Shown here in pieces: positions 24,935-36,058 of a stretch of DNA of 64,000 nt. The stretch covers positions 150,672,962 to 150,736,961 of the forward strand of contig OY294067.1 in assembly GCA_958510875.1 (NCBI GenBank), given 5' to 3'. Both the position numbers and the translations under genes were made by a program. The stretch comes from Endomychus coccineus. Taxonomy: Eukaryota; Arthropoda; Insecta; Coleoptera; Endomychidae. Positions within the stretch are counted from its first letter, which is position 1; each line of letters begins with the position of its first letter. The notes below the pieces were generated by a model, which was given only the letters and a program-made list of their open reading frames with translations, did not search any database and was not told the DNA's origin.

Positions 24935-25497
24935 TTTTCCGCGCCCCCTAGCGGAAAAACGGAAAATTATAAGAAAATTCAATTCAATTTCTTTAAAACG
25001 TGGATTATTTGTCTAATTTGAAGGGACTATTCCGTGATGAGTCAGTCAGTAGTATTTCTCGTAGATGAAGAAGAATTCCATTAGTTATTGAACACCAATA
25101 AGTTTTGATCGAATATATTAATATAGAATTTTTGGTAACATTCAGAATATTCAAACATTTCTGTACACATTCACTGAATATTCTCAGCACAATTTCAAAC
25201 GGAAGAAGTCTCATTCCATGATAATAGCGACGTTTAATAACTCCGTCATTGTCGCATCGGATCGGACATTTTGTTCCGTTATTCGAGGACACAGACGCTG
25301 TCCAGCAAATTTTTATTCAAGATTTTCTCGAAATACTTCCACTTGATTTGTTGACCATAGATTTGTAGTATTTTGTTATTGTATAATCCATTTCTGACGC
25401 ACTTCAGCAGATGGGGAGGAAAAAAGGTTGATCTTTCGAGTTTAGTTTACAGGATTTTTAAAAGTACAGTTGATTCTGTTGCTTTTCCAGATACTTG

Positions 25498-25500
<3 letters not shown>

Positions 25501-25578
<78 letters not shown>
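25501..25578. repeat. (TA)n microsatellite
   Basis: A near-pure TA tract of about 78 bp abuts the right end of the palindrome exactly where its symmetry stops. Confidence 0.95.
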
Positions 25579-25579
<1 letters not shown>

Positions 25580-25599
25580 GATTTGATTTTTTGCAGTTA

Positions 25600-26430
25600 G
25601 AGCTGAAACTATGCATTATGGTAAACAATTACAAGAGATCAAAGTTGTAGAGTAATAAATTTCCAATTAATATTGGCTATTTTGATTTTCCGGTAGTGAG
25701 CACATTTCCCGCTAGAGAGCGTTGAAAGAATTTCGCAAACTGTCACCTTCTGCTGATTTTTTTAGATTTTCAGTAAAAATATGCATATTATGGAAAAATT
25801 AAAAGAGATCAAAATTGTAGAACGGAAAATTTTCGATCGATATAGGTCTTTTCAATTTTCCAGTAATGCGTGCATTTCCCGCCAGAGCACGTAAAATCAT
25901 AACCAATTATGCATTTTTGCGTTTTTTCTCAAATTATAAATTTAGCTAAGATTTTAATTTTAAATCAAAGTAATACACGCATTACTGGAAAAGTAAAAAA
26001 AAGACCTATATCGATCGGAAATTTTCCGTTCTACAATTTTGGTCTCTTTCAACTTTTCCATAAAATGCATATTTTTGCTGAAAATCCAAAAAATCAGCAG
26101 AAGGTAACAATTTGCGAAATTCTTCCAACGCTCTCTAGCGGGAAATGCGCTCACTGCCGGAAAATCAAAATAGCCAATATTAATTGGAAATTTATTCCTC
26201 TACAACTTTGATCTCTTGTAATTTTTTAGCAAAATGCATAGTTTCAGCTTTAAGTGCAAAAAATCAAATCACATATTTATTTTCCGCGCCCCCTAGCGGA
26301 AAAACGTAAAATTATAGGAAAATTCAAAAGACGTGTATAGCTCGGGAATTTTCCGCTCTACAACTATTTATAGAGGTAATTTTTCCACAAAATGCATAGT
26401 TTAGGCTAAAAATGTAAAAAACCGCTAGGT
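25600..26430. repeat. Repeat B, fold-back copy
   Basis: The left half (25600-25965) and right half (25970-26240) are inverted copies of each other. Both contain TCGATCGATATAGGTC or its complement, CCCGCTAGAGAGCG and AAATTGTAGAACGGAAAA. It ends in CCGCGCCCCCTAGCGGAAAA at about 26285. It has no genes. Confidence 0.65.
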
Positions 26431-27030
26431 GAAAATAGTCTTCAGACAGTCCAAATACACCTAAGTATATAGGTTGCTAAGCTGTGGGTAAAATGTCTCT
26501 AAAAATCTCTAATTTGAAGGGATTAGAATCTCCGGAGCCTTATACGAAGAAGGCACCCGTTGAGAGAGGTTTTTTTTTAATTTAAACCCTGAAAGGGTAT
26601 GTAATCAAAATACAGCATAACTCTTGAACCTTTCTGGCACTAAGATATTATTCGATTTTGTTTATTTAAAAAGAAAATAATGTCAATCGGTTTAATTATT
26701 ATCCCTATCAATTAAAATAAACTTTCTACCTACGGGTTGTGGGTTTAATGATTTCATAGACTTTTCATCATGTATATATTAAAAGTTTGCCGCATTCGGT
26801 AGGTTAGATTCCACAACAGACATTCTTTATATGTGCCTTATATATGACTAATCATTTGAGATATCGAAACCAAATTTTGCACTATATTCTCACAGAGGCC
26901 GCCGCCTAGCCATTTAAGTGAGCGGAGCCCGCGTACATCATTTACCAAAATATTTAATGATACTCTGAAGTTGAAACAGATCGCTTGGAATATAATTTAA
27001 AATCTTGACGTAGCAATATTTTTAGAATTT

Positions 27031-28022
27031 TTGACGTGACAACGTCTTATAATTCGATGGAGCCGGCTGCACGCACGAAAAAACATGACTCATGCGGCGT
27101 TACCTCGCGTTCCATTTAAGGCTTGAAGTGCAAGCGAGCTCTCCTACTTGAGTGAGCGATGCGTCCGCGTGGACAGCTGCTATACAATAATACATTTACA
27201 TGTTTTCGTCAAGTATGAAGTGCAGTGAAAAGTGAATGTGGTGTCAATTGTATATAGAAACGATAATTGCGGCGATAAAGGTAATGATTCTTTCGATATT
27301 AAATATATGTTCAGTGATATATTGTCGAATATTCGTGCTTTCATCATTAAAATAAATAGCATCGGTCCGCTAGTGCAGCGATTGTAGGTTATGCTATAAT
27401 TGACAAAACTATAACAATAAGTTAACAGAACTATTTCACGATGAGTAAAAAATGAATTGCTTTACTATTCGATCGAAATAATTATCGAGCGTAGCTATGA
27501 TTTCAAAAAATTAAAACATAAATGTTAAATCTTCCACATATCATAACAACGTGTCTGAAATGACAGGTTGGACCAGCCAGCCGTCAAAGGGAACAATTTT
27601 CTCCTATATCAAACACATCGAGGCGGGCTTTTTAAAAGCTAGAGTTACAAAAATTTTAATGATGTTTCCAAATTTTAAATTTTACTACTTTTCCTATCAT
27701 CGTTCTATTCTCAACAGAATAACACAAATTGTAAGAAGTTAAATATCACACATGTTTACAAGTTGTAAATAAAAGTTGTAAAACAATTGCTCAAAGCACA
27801 TTCATACTTGTAAAAACTATGTACATTGTAAAAAAATAAATAAAAATTGACATAATTGTATTTATGCGTACAAATAAATGTAACTTGATTAATTCAATTG
27901 TGATTTTCATTTACCTCCTTCTGTATATCCATACAAAAATCTATCAACCAAATAAAATTAAAATTTTCTTTTGAAAAATGAAACCATTCCATCAGTATTT
28001 TCTTATGACGTTGTCACGTTCA
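27031..28022. mobile_element. Possible inverted-repeat-bounded element (about 1 kb)
   Basis: TTGACGTGACAACGTCTTAT near 27031 is matched in reverse near 28002-28022 by TTATGACGTTGTCACGTTCA. Between them lies GC-richer sequence (GGAGCCGGCTGCACGCACG) and no clear coding frame. Ends and TSD are unresolved, so this is a tentative call. Confidence 0.35.
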
Positions 28023-28274
28023 ACTATCGTCAGTAAACCGACTTTACAGACAACCGTTTTTTTTTTAATTTCAAGCCTCAATAGCCGATCCAGCTATTGA
28101 ATAAATGAATAAAATTAACCAAATTGGAGAAATGAGTGTTTAATGTATCTGTCGATCATATGACCCCGTTATGATATAGTTGCTATGCTATTTGAGATGA
28201 TAAATATTCACGATTGAAGAATTTTTAAAAACGAGTAAAAAAGCGTGTTAAGTATAATGGTCAAGTTGACTCAC

Positions 28275-28674
28275 CCACACTTCCATTAACATAGTTATCT
28301 ATTGCATTCGAGATTTCAGCTCGCTTAATCCCTTTCCTGAATTTCATATTGAGCACTTTAGGATGCTGCCTTAACCACCAATTATCAGCCTTCTCACCAG
28401 CTAAACGAGTACAATGAATTCTGGATTGTTGTCCCGCACCAATCCCAACAACTTGACCATCTTTTGCGTAGCAAACTGAATTACTCTGGGTATATTTCAG
28501 GGCTATAGTTGCAACAATCAAATCTCTGATCGCTGATTCAGGCAAATTCTTGGTATTCGTTACTACGTTATCGAATAATGTTTTATCAATAGATGCATTA
28601 TTTCTCTGCTGTTCCAAAGTTAACCCAAACAGCACTTTTCTCTCTATTGCATCTGGAACATAATTAGGATCAAC
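28275..28674 (-). CDS. ATIC: ATIC exon 6
   Basis: A 400-nt exon covers about residues 368-501. It starts [13 protein letters not shown] and includes [20 protein letters not shown] (the substrate-contacting [12 protein letters not shown] stretch of AICAR transformylase) and [13 protein letters not shown], ending NYVNGSV plus one base. The acceptor TTTCAG is in phase 0. The donor GG|GTGAGT leaves phase 1, which pairs with exon 7. The catalytic-site Asn in SNS and the RIHCTRLAG segment are intact. Confidence 0.96.
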
Positions 28675-28689
28675 CTGAAACAATTTTAG

Positions 28690-29730
28690 AAGAATTATGA
28701 AACTGATTTAATAAGTGAACCTAAAACTATTTATCACAAACCATGCTTACGCAAGGTACCAATTATAATTATAATAAATCCGAAAAATCTGTATATATGA
28801 GAAAAATATAGCAAACTGATATCTTTAATCATTCCCTTTGAAATTGTAAACCTGAAACCCTAACCTGAAGACCGGGTAGTGTATCTCAAAACCATAACCT
28901 CTAAACAATATTAAACATAACCTCGTGGAACGCTTTTCTATTTTACTTCCTACATATTCATATCGCATCTGCATGCATACAACATCCACAAGTAGTATGC
29001 TAGCATATGAAATGTTTGCAACTTATAATTACAATTTTATAGTTATTCTATTTCAGTAAATTCTTTCAAATTGAATACTAAAATGTTAATAGAACTCAAA
29101 TTTACACAATTGTGGGAGTTGCAGAGGTGGACATTCAAATGATGTTATGCTCCATACATAATTCCGTTATGCCATATACATATGTTCAAAAAAGGACGTC
29201 TATCATGAGGATATTGGAAACGGAGATAGATACAGTTTTGGTAAAATGGGAAAAAAGTTGTGTAACCACAGGGTCATCATTTTTGATTTTCAACTAATTT
29301 TCGAAAAACCGAATTTCTTGATTTCCTCTTTAATTTATTCTAGCGTTACCGTCAGAAATGAAACAAAATAAAAACACTATTCCGAAGAAACTTTTTATAA
29401 GCTTTCTTATGGGTAATGACAGTTTCTATATTCAACGTTTTTTTTTTGATCAACCATCATAACGGTTTTGTTAAAGACGGCTGTTTTTTTTAATACAAAT
29501 TTTTGAGGTATTTTTCATACTACACTCATTATGTTCTTCTCATGTGATGTTTTGATCAAGATTTTTGAAGAAAAAATCAAGTATGACCGTCATTAGAGGA
29601 AAATTTGTGAAATTGAACAGCCTAATGCTTAAGGAGAATCAATTGAGAGGAGTTAAAATTGCTTCAATAATAATTATTGTTGAAACAAAAACAAAAAAAT
29701 TAACAAACGATAAATTATCTTGACTGGTAG
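28690..29730. other. ATIC intron 5 sequence, nothing recognised
   Basis: No gene, repeat or element end was identified apart from runs of A/T. Confidence 0.4.
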
Positions 29731-29736
29731 ACTTAC

Positions 29737-30135
29737 GCGGTATTTATTGTGTGAAAATTTCGAGCTACCTAGTTCACTGTCTTTACTCCGGTGGTTGTTG
29801 CTCTAGACTCCGCCGTTCTATGATCATGTGCGAACTGGAATTTTCAAGTAATGGTATCTAAATGTTGAGAAATAAATATCCGGAGTCACGGTTTAGATAA
29901 TTTGGGATATTACGGGTTCCCAACATTTGGAAACTCATCCTTGCAAATTCCACTGTGCACATGATCACACAACGGCGAGGTCAAGTTCCAAAGCTGCAAT
30001 AACCAGAACAAAGACAGTGAACCAGTTACCTTGAAATTTTCGCACAATAAATACCGCTACAGAAACCATCTGTGATGGTTGGCGAAACGTCGGAATCGAG
30101 TAGTGCTACTGGGATACGGAATTCATCTGGAAGGC
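29737..30135. mobile_element. PLE 3' fragment as an inverted pair
   Basis: The left arm from 29737 (GCGGTATTTATTGTG) is mirrored by the right arm ending near 30057 (CACAATAAATACCGC), with the pairing extending inward to about 29860/29935. The right copy matches the 3' end of the PLE at 38365-38645: CCCAACATTTGGAAAC, GCACATGATC, ACAAAGRCAGTGAAC and GGCGAAACGTCGG. The 5' hammerhead core (CTGANGA) is degraded here, while GATGGTT and GGCGAAACGTC remain. This is the same PLE family as at 35880. Confidence 0.7.
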
Positions 30136-31515
30136 AAGAATTTGTTGAACGCCTGCGGAAGGCTATTATTCAAGATAATTTATCGTTCGTTAATATTTTG
30201 TTTTTGTGTCAACAATTATTTTAAAACATTTCACCTCCAAGTTTTGATTCTCTTTAGCTTTAAACTGCCCAATTTCACTAATTACAGAAGAAATGTAGAC
30301 TTGTACTTTTTCAAAAATTCTTGGTGAGTACTGAGACGAACCTGAAAGGTAATCGAACTATCACATATGATACATTTCAGTGTAGATTGAAAAATGCCCC
30401 AAAAATTTATATTACAAACAACAGAACCGTATTCGAAAATAAATCGTCGGATATAAAAACTGACACTACCATAAGAAAGCCTACAATAAGAAACTTCGAA
30501 TAAGTGTTTTTCATTTTGTTCCATCTCTGACGGTAACACTATAAAAAATGAAATGGAAATCAAGAAATTAGGTTTTTCGAAAATTATTTGAAAATCTTAT
30601 ATTCGAAATTTCATACTGCCATATGAACGGCCATTTGGTTATGCAACTTTTCCCCATTTAACCAAAACTGTATTACCATTTCCAATATCCCCATGATAGA
30701 GATCCTCATCTTGAACACACTGAAATAGATAGATATTTATTTGACCGTGTTGCAATACATTTATGGCACATCTACTGATTAGTTGGATTATCCTACCTAA
30801 TAACACTAAAGGATAACAAAAAAGGAAAAACTTTCTAGAACACAAAAGCAAGATATTCATTCAGTGAATAGAAAGCATTATAAGTAAGAAAATATTCAAC
30901 CTTAGATTCAAGTGAGCCTAACTGCAGTTTCTTAAATTCCAGATGCAGTTGGTTGTACAGATTGATGATCGGGGAATTTCTAGCCGTTCTCGTAATCTAT
31001 GGCGAGACTGTATAAGATTATCAGCGGATCTTGTATTGTACTGATGTATATCATATTGCCTCTCAAAATCAGACAACCTCCAATGAATACTGGTCGGTAC
31101 ATTGTAGATGTACATCGATGGAGGGGTTAGAATTCAATACTTAATGAAAAGCAGTAGAAAATGGTAGCAACGGCTCCTCTTGCAATTGATCTGATAGCCA
31201 AGTTTTATAGTCTGAAAATATGCAGTGTATGGCAAGATTTTCCCCAAAGTAATACCGTAATTCATGGTAGAATAGAATAGAGCATGGCACACTGTGCAAA
31301 GTATTTGTCAACTTGCAAAGTACATGAGCTTATTCATAGCCTAGTATTTGGTTCTTCAAGCTATCAATAACTTTGAAGCAGTATGAGATAGATTATCATC
31401 GGGAAAACCAACACTCTCTGCATGACTCAGATTGAGCTAAAACACATTTGTGAAAAAAGTAAATGACCCAAAACTCCATAAGAAATATGTCTCAGGTTTG
31501 ATAGTGTTATTTACT
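30136..31515. other. ATIC intron 5 sequence, nothing recognised
   Basis: Several overlapping short frames on both strands without recognisable domains. Confidence 0.4.
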
Positions 31516-31519
31516 GAGA

Positions 31520-31930
31520 CTACCTTTCCTGTTTGCAAGGTGAATAGAATAGGTATTCAGGAACCCCTCTGATACCATAGTACTCTAATTTCATCATGAG
31601 TACGTCTATAGGTACACAGTCGAACGCTTTGCTCAAATCGCATACACATGCCACAACGGATTTTCGGCTATCAAAAGAAATAGAGATTGAAATTGATAGG
31701 CCTGTAGTTGTGCAGTATATCAATATCGCGTTTTATATACATAGGTAACTCTGCTGATTTTGAAAACGTCTGGAAAAACACCCTGAACAAAACACGCGTT
31801 AATGTGAAATGCATTGCTGAATTATAACACAGATACCTGCTTTTATTATTCAGTTCATAGTAATGGAATCCATTTGAATTGAATAGACTTCTTACGATCA
31901 TATATAGCTCTTGATCCCCTACAGGCTTAA
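31520..31930 (-). pseudogene. Non-LTR retrotransposon RT fragment
   Basis: On the minus strand, HNYRPINFN (the conserved NYRPI of jockey/CR1-type RT) is followed, after a frame change, by VACVCDLSKAFDCVPIDVLM and LEYYGIRGVP. CDLSKAFDCV is RT motif A with its catalytic Asp. It is truncated after motif A. Confidence 0.8.
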
Positions 31931-33340
31931 TAAAAAAAGACCATTTAGGAGGATTTACTCTTGATCAAGTATAAAGTTAAGTTGTTTTCGGTAGATTTTT
32001 TCCACAAAGAACGTATTCGATGTTATCTTCTTTCAGAGTTTATTAATAGGCCGAGTATATACGAATCATACGCTGCATTCTTTCCTTGAATGTGAGCTGT
32101 TTGATGCTGCTGCCTAAATTTATTCTAGATAACTTTATCATCTTACTTTGAGTAGTATTTGCAATAATTTTCAATGCTATTAGTTTATCTCATAATTCAC
32201 TCAATTGACAATTAAACCAGTTAATGGGACATTTCTTTCAACTTTTTATAGGGCAAACTATTATTTATAAGAGTATTATAGTAATTTGCATATTGCTGAA
32301 CATCAGTTTTCACAGAAAAACGGATCCTAATTTAATTTTGATAATGATTGACGCACTTTTTCTTCTGTACTAAATTGTCTTGTGTAATGTATCTCAGTTT
32401 TCTTTTCATAGGTGGTCTTTAAACAGATGAACTGACTTAAGTGATCCTAAGCAGGTTCTATTACACCTACTTAATAGGTTTCTTTATCATAATTAGTGAG
32501 AATTCATGTGAATGAACGCTTCCCAATTCGAGTATAGTCGTCAATAACGAGTTTATCAACAGGTCATTAAGCTTTTGCGAGTAATATTTGAAGATTAAGA
32601 ACTCAAAATCTCCAAGAAGGATAAAATTTTCAGAGTTTAAGGTACATTCTCGCCCACCAGATTATTTAGTAACAGCTCAATGTTCAAAATCCTTGGGTGG
32701 CGGAAATTTGATGCAGAGTTCATAGAACTCTCTTGATCGTAAAAACAGAAGATAGAATAAGCTTTTTAATGAATATTTTATGGTAGGAAATACATTTGAT
32801 AGAAACAATTGTTGATTATTAATACATAACTTAACATAACAGGATCTCATTTCTCCTTAATGTACAAATGTTAGGTTAGGTATTAACAATCAAAAGTTGT
32901 TTATGTCAAATGTATTTTCTATCATTTATGTTTCTATCAAATGTATTCCTATCAAACATTTCTATGAAATGTGTTTCTCCCGATCAAATATTCATCACCC
33001 AACTATAATTATCCGTAATTAAGGTACTGACTCTACTGGTATCAGAAGCAGAAACAGATGTAAGTTTTAAATTTATTACTGCTTACTATTAATATCAAAT
33101 GCAAGTTGCCCAAGTACAATTTTTATTTGGGTGTTCAAATTTTGATTTAATATCTCAAATTTACCGTTTTATGTCTAGTATTTTGTTACCTTCTATTTGT
33201 TACTATTTTAGGCTATTTAAGCTCACTTATGGAAAGCTTTAAAATATAGCAGCACCAGCACTTAAATAACACTTCTGTCACCAATGAAGGCACTAAACCA
33301 GCATATTGTAGAAGTTATTGGTTCCCTCATTGGTAAATAT
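31931..33340. other. ATIC intron 5 sequence, nothing firm
   Basis: AT-rich with no defended feature. The repeated phrase TATCAAATGTATT near 32930 is a minor local repeat. Confidence 0.35.
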
Positions 33341-33524
33341 GCCTGATAATATTTAAATTAATTGAAAATATAAATAACTAAATCTCACTTCAACGCGACT
33401 TAGATGTTCTTGAATTATGTTGCCTTAATAATAATTTAATACGATTCAAATGCGGGAAGATTAAACAATTATATATAAAAATTCTCGGGAAATAGGTCAC
33501 AATAACACTTTGTTTTAAATATTC

Positions 33525-33566
33525 GTCTTTACGTACGTTTCGGTCTCACGACCATCATCAGAAGAC
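33525..33566 (-). ncRNA. Hammerhead ribozyme motif (left arm)
   Basis: Exact mirror of the motif at 33791-33832, on the minus strand. Confidence 0.75.
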
Positions 33567-33790
33567 TCACTATGTCTAAAAAGGGGGTTTATTAAAACTA
33601 ATTATAGCACAAGCGTCCAAATCGCACAATTTAACTTCAATCAAAAGAGCCCACGCCGTCGAAACGAACAGAACCACGAATAATCGAAATTGTATCGTCA
33701 GAATTAATGTATAAAGTTAAAGTTAAATTGTGCGATTTGGACGCTTGTGCTATAATTAGTTTTAATAAACCCCCTTTTTAGACATAGTGA

Positions 33791-33832
33791 GTCTTCTGAT
33801 GATGGTCGTGAGACCGAAACGTACGTAAAGAC
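33791..33832 (+). ncRNA. Hammerhead ribozyme motif (right arm)
   Basis: In order: stem I strand GTCTT; core CTGATGA; one extra T; stem II GGTC/GACC with loop GTGA; core GAA; stem III ACG/CGT with a two-base TA loop; cleavage-site nucleotide A; stem I partner AAGAC. Every conserved core position of a type I hammerhead is present and all three stems pair without mismatch. Predicted self-cleavage is after A33827. Confidence 0.75.
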
Positions 33833-34161
33833 GAATATTTAAAACAAAGTGTTATTGTGACCTATTTCCCGAGAATTTTTATATATAATTCATACTGGGT
33901 CTGGAAGATTAAACTTAATCTTTTACGCGAAAAGTTGATACTATCATTTACAATCACTTAATTTATCATATTATATATAAGCATTCTTCCATAAAAGATT
34001 AAGGTGTCATTTTTAATACAAAGCTATCATTTATACAGCATATTAATAATATAGCATCGTCTGTGTACAAAATTACAAAATAGTAGGATTTGTCATAAGG
34101 AACAGTTGAGAATTTGTTAATATTGATACTCCAACTATCTTATTCAACGAGTAGTTCGTGG

Positions 34162-34437
34162 CACGGTCGTATATACAGGTCCGGGAACTCGAGGCTGTTT
34201 CCTATGTGAGAAGTGAGTCCACTAAGCGTCATCTGTTGCGTAGTACCAAAAAGGTGGCGCATGAGTAGAGGGATGTTCTCTGGCACGTATACGACCGTGT
34301 TTGAACCATATGGCGCCTAATTCTGACAACATATTTCGATCCATGCGCCAGCTGGTGTCTGAGCGAGGGACTACTTTGGCGACATGTAAGAGACTCATGT
34401 CAAACATAGAGTTCCCAGACCTGTATATACGACCGTG
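34162..34437. mobile_element. 276-bp MITE with 8-bp TSD
   Basis: The terminal inverted repeats are CACGGTCGTATATACAGGTC at the left and GACCTGTATATACGACCGTG at the right, and the repeat continues inward through GGGAACTC/GAGTTCCC. Flanks GTTCGTGG (34154-34161) and GTTCGTAG (34438-34445) are an 8-bp TSD with one mismatch. It is inserted into the RT remnant. An 8-bp TSD suggests a hAT- or P-type source. Confidence 0.8.
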
Positions 34438-35364
34438 GTTCGTAGTAAACTTGAATATGTGTCTGGGTGTGGTGTCCCAATTACTCAACTCATGAATTGA
34501 ATGTGGAAAACATGCAATGTAGATTTAAAAAATATTTAGCCTTTCGTCTAAATCGTTCAAAAGAGGCTTCTCTCACTTTACTAAACAGATTCAATTGCAA
34601 TGACTCGCAGAAAATATTTTCTCGTAGTTCTCTTTTTCGAATTGATACACAACGTTATCGATTGACTAGATTTGTTTGGCACAAGGTGCCATAAAGTAAT
34701 ATCCGATTCACTTACACTATTTATCCATCAAGACTTCATATTAATTGGTTAAAGTTCTCACCAGTTTACATGTTTCAGTTAGCTCATGATACGAAAGATC
34801 ACATTGATATATTTCTTTGCCTGCTAAATCAATAAAGAGTTATTTTGCATTTAATTGGGACCTTTTTCATATCTATAATTAATTGCATTAAGATTGTTAT
34901 ATGTAAGTTATATAACTAATTCTTCGAATAAATAGCAAACGTTGTAATCTGAACCAGCGTTATTGGATTCATGCGGACGGTAGCGATTCCAGGACATGTG
35001 TTGAGATGTGCTTCATTCTGTTAGATATTAGTTTAGTCTTAATTCAACTTTCATATTGTAAACCTCTTATAGACAATAAAATTATTTTTTAAAAAGCTAT
35101 TTCCAATAGTTCGAAAGTCAAGTTTTATATGTTAAATTTAATTTTTTCCCTGTAACTGGGATTCTGCCTGATGGATAAATAAATAAATGAATATGAAAAG
35201 ACTGGAGAGGGAATCACTAAATGTAAGTATCGATCCCTCCCTGTAAATCAGCGAACATAGGACATGCTCCTAGAAAACATGATAATAAGGTATAACTTCG
35301 TGCCTTCGTGAAAGAATTTAACACAACGCTAAGTCGCGAAAGTGAATAAGACAAAGACACCATC

Positions 35365-35866
35365 CCAAGAATCAGTAGAAATGACATTAAATGGTACACA
35401 GGTGGCTCTAATACAACAGAATGAACTGTACTAGGAGTTTATGAGATTGGAACCGAATACTTTGAAAGCTTAGGCAAATTCCCGAGCATTTACCAAGCGA
35501 AAAAAATTCATGCCATAGAAAAATGTATCCAACCGAAATCTCGTCTGTTATTCCACCAACGAGAGATTCCAGGTAAGCAGACTAGAGGAACTCAACAAGT
35601 CACCCCTTGATTGTCAAGCTCGAGACCTGCCGAACTTCTGCCTACCAGACTTCATTTTTCTATTGAAAGGCGAAGTTTTGCCTTATGCCTATAACCTCCA
35701 AACCTTCAAGAAAAACTAAAATGCCTATCTCCTCTCCCAACATTTCACCGCTGGCTCACACAATCTTCTTCGAACATTATAGGTTTCCCTCTCCTGTAGT
35801 CAAAGATTAAAATATAGGAAGAGGACTTCCATAGACAAAAAATAATCATCATGACAGATAGTCAAG
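35365..35866 (+). pseudogene. Non-LTR retrotransposon RNase H domain, 5' part
   Basis: Plus-strand reading gives KWYTGGSNTTE (RNase H motif, normally TDGS), VYEIGTEYFESLGKFPS, QAKKIHAIEKC and, after an unrelated segment of about 280 bp, IIIMTDSQAPPS (normally SDSQAA). The frame is broken by stops. It continues beyond the PLE insertion at 38646. It belongs to a clade of non-LTR elements that carry RNase H after the RT. Confidence 0.65.
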
Positions 35867-36058
35867 CACCTCCAAGTTGTTGGATAGTAGACTTCCGCGG
35901 ACAGCTAATCTTGAAAAATCTTGTCTTCCGGATGGATTCCGCGTCACAATAGCTCGACTTGATGAAACGTCGGCATCAAGTCGAGCTATTGCGACGCGGA
36001 ATCCATCCGGAAGACAAGATTTTTCAAGATTAGCTGTCCGCGGAAGTCTACTATCCAA

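Larger units (their letters stand above)
22909..25500. repeat. 2.6-kb near-perfect palindrome containing PLE ends
   Basis: Arms 22909-24192 and 24217-25500 (1,284 bp each) are reverse complements around a 24-bp spacer. Landmarks sit at mirror coordinates with no indel, including identical 95-codon frames at 23117-23404 (+) and 25005-25292 (-) and equal-length (TA)n tracts near 23478 and 24903. Inner arms hold PLE 3' ends: the C-terminal GIY-YIG remnant NFDYSTVEILEKVNNYKNR near the centre, and a hammerhead motif in each. Outer arms hold repeat B and part of the P-like transposase. The duplicated tract therefore extends beyond the PLE itself. It lies in ATIC intron 6. Confidence 0.9.
33467..33902. 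mobile_element. Short PLE inverted pair with 12-bp TSD
   Basis: Arms 33467-33635 and 33722-33890 (169 bp) are reverse complements around an 86-bp spacer. They are flanked by GGAAGATTAAAC at 33455-33466 and 33903-33914. Each arm is the 3' tail of the PLE family seen at 47992-50110, with the same CCGAGAATTTTTATATA end and ATTCATACTGGGTC tail, and each carries a hammerhead motif. There is no coding sequence, so both copies are extremely 5'-truncated. Confidence 0.85.
33345..34695 (+). pseudogene. Non-LTR RT remnant with two nested insertions
   Basis: Reading through the insertions on the plus strand gives pieces of a jockey/CR1-like RT C-terminal region: LIRFKCGKIKLN, then GVIFNTKLSFIQHINNIASS, then ENMQCRFKKYLAFRLNRS (the usual ...QRRFLKYLAFR... 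segment). A PLE inverted pair (33467-33902) and a MITE (34162-34437) interrupt it, each with a TSD. Both insertions are therefore younger than this remnant. Confidence 0.65.

Noticed and set aside
23117..25292. Two identical 95-codon frames as a gene pair
   Set aside because: They are mirror images within a palindrome of repeat and transposon DNA and show no known domain.
25373..25600. Frame with a long Tyr-Ile repeat
   Set aside because: It is translation of the (TA)n microsatellite.
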